Shown: piece after piece, positions 62,896 to 64,000 of the stretch
Layout of the letters: every line of letters begins with the position of its first letter
Numbering within the stretch: the stretch's first letter is position 1
Source of the DNA: Cristatella mucedo
Taxonomy: Eukaryota; Bryozoa; Phylactolaemata; Cristatellidae
Assembly (NCBI GenBank): GCA_009760855.2
Contig: WPIO01000092.1
Span: 250,001 to 314,000, forward strand
Direction of reading: 5' to 3'
DNA length: 64,000 nt
Program-made: the position numbers and the translations under genes
The notes under the pieces: model-generated
Told to the model about the DNA's origin: nothing
Databases searched by the model: none
The model's input: only the letters and a program-made list of their open reading frames with translations

Positions 62896-64000
62896 CTACA
62901 AGAGAAGAAATTATGAAAAACTGGGTAACACAGTAACCGTAGCCAGACATTAAAATGTAATATACAAAACCAAGGCAACAGACAAACACAGCATCTCACT
63001 TACAATTAAGCACAACTATACGCTAATGTCTCCTACAGATAAAGCATGGTTATAACAATTCCTCAATTAGTCTGGGTGGATGACAAAACAATGTCAAATA
63101 TGCTGGTAAATATAAAAATAAAATCGGATAGAGTCGTAGCAAATTATCCTTTATGCATACAGCTGCCTACTCGTTAGGTGTGGTTTTGGGTGTTCGACAC
63201 TCGATTAAATCCTCGGGAGTGTAGACTTCTTAACGAATTCATCAACAGCTTGGGATATTAATTACAGATGAGTCCAGCAGGTTATTAACAAAAACAAAAA
63301 CTCATATCTATTCTGCTCAAATTCTACAAAGCAAGCAAGCACAACAACTCGCAATGACACTTAAGCAGGTCTAGCATATACTTCCAGGTGTGACACAAAA
63401 AATATGAACTAATTCACCCTGGCTGAACAGGCAAGTGCTACCAAACATGCTGTTTCATGGCATGAGCAAATTATAGACCACGTCAAACGTTATGGCTTGC
63501 TTCCTAAAGGCATGAGCTTTTGTCAGGGACGATGAACTGCAAAACACCAATGCCCTAACAGAGAAACAGGAATTCTTTCTAAAATAGCTCTATTATGGAG
63601 GAAATGTCAAGAAGTCTAGATGCAGCATTTCTAAAGCAGAATTTATGCACACAGAGCATGCTAAGACAACAAAGAGAGACTTAGCAAATTCCCAGTGGAA
63701 AATCAGATGGCGCAGCATTTAAGTGCAGTGCTGAGCTACTAGAAACAAGCCGATTTTTTCGCAGCTAGTAAGCAGTGTGTGCTATGAATAAGCATGATTT
63801 TCGTTACTGGGTGATGAATACTGTACAGCTACGATTTTACCAACTTATCATGGCTGATCAAGTGATGGACCTTAGACTAACTGGTTTTAAGAGGAAAGGC
63901 ATGACGAATACCTAATTAAGAGATATCTTAACATTTTAAAGAGGGATAACATGTTCATACGTTTACACTTGCAGACAATACCAATTTGACAAGAGTGAAA
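62896..64000. other. UBA1 intron running off the window
   Basis: No E1 exon (for example the segment before RYDGQ) could be recognised on the - strand. The intron probably continues beyond the right edge. Confidence 0.5.

Overview
The window is animal nuclear DNA. It has long and short GT-AG introns, heavy non-LTR retrotransposon load, tRNA-derived SINEs, and two protein genes recognisable exon by exon. The gene families and the calmodulin-binding tail of the calcium pump point to a metazoan, probably an invertebrate or early-branching animal. I cannot name the species from sequence alone. There are no operons, bacterial genes, rRNA genes or CRISPR arrays.

Gene 1 (+ strand, 12398 to 46395) is a plasma-membrane Ca2+-ATPase (PMCA, ATP2B family). 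I traced 18 constitutive exons from the cytosolic segment just before TM1 to the calmodulin-binding tail. All splice phases agree. The first 10 constitutive exons are spread over about 26 kb with introns of up to 7-8 kb filled by repeats. The last exons (38.5-43.7 kb) are GC-rich and compact, with introns of 83 to 903 bp. Two extra layers look like alternative splicing: two in-frame microexons (18 and 24 bp) in the first large cytosolic loop, where vertebrate PMCAs have splice site A, and alternative 3'-terminal exons (43505-43654 and 46099-46395, perhaps a third at 44909-45040), each giving a different end to the calmodulin-binding domain, as at vertebrate splice site C. The N-terminal coding exon(s) were not found.

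Gene 2 (- strand, 62895 down to 47085) is UBA1, the ubiquitin-activating enzyme E1. Fourteen exons cover the second adenylation domain, the catalytic cysteine domain and the C-terminal ubiquitin-fold domain to the stop codon. The N-terminal half lies beyond the right edge. The two genes are convergent, with 690 bp between stop codons. That gap holds a poly(A) signal for each gene and a degenerate copy of part of the last UBA1 exon.

The remainder is mostly mobile DNA. (i) A CR1/L2-like LINE is present as dozens of 5'-truncated fragments on both strands. They end in (ATT)n tails and a conserved 3' stem-loop with compensatory changes. The best copy (52.48-54.59 kb, -) has an RT frame broken by one visible stop and a frameshift. 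(ii) A second, older LINE family survives only as C-terminal scraps. (iii) tRNA-derived SINEs occur, at least two of which carry the LINE 3' tail. (iv) Two short hAT elements closely resemble the horizontally transferred SPIN family and have perfect 8-bp target duplications. (v) Tc1/mariner relics and a pogo/Tigger-like non-autonomous element are present. (vi) There are microsatellites, a 24-bp minisatellite, a near-identical 146-bp tandem duplication and a 23-bp perfect hairpin inserted in a LINE.
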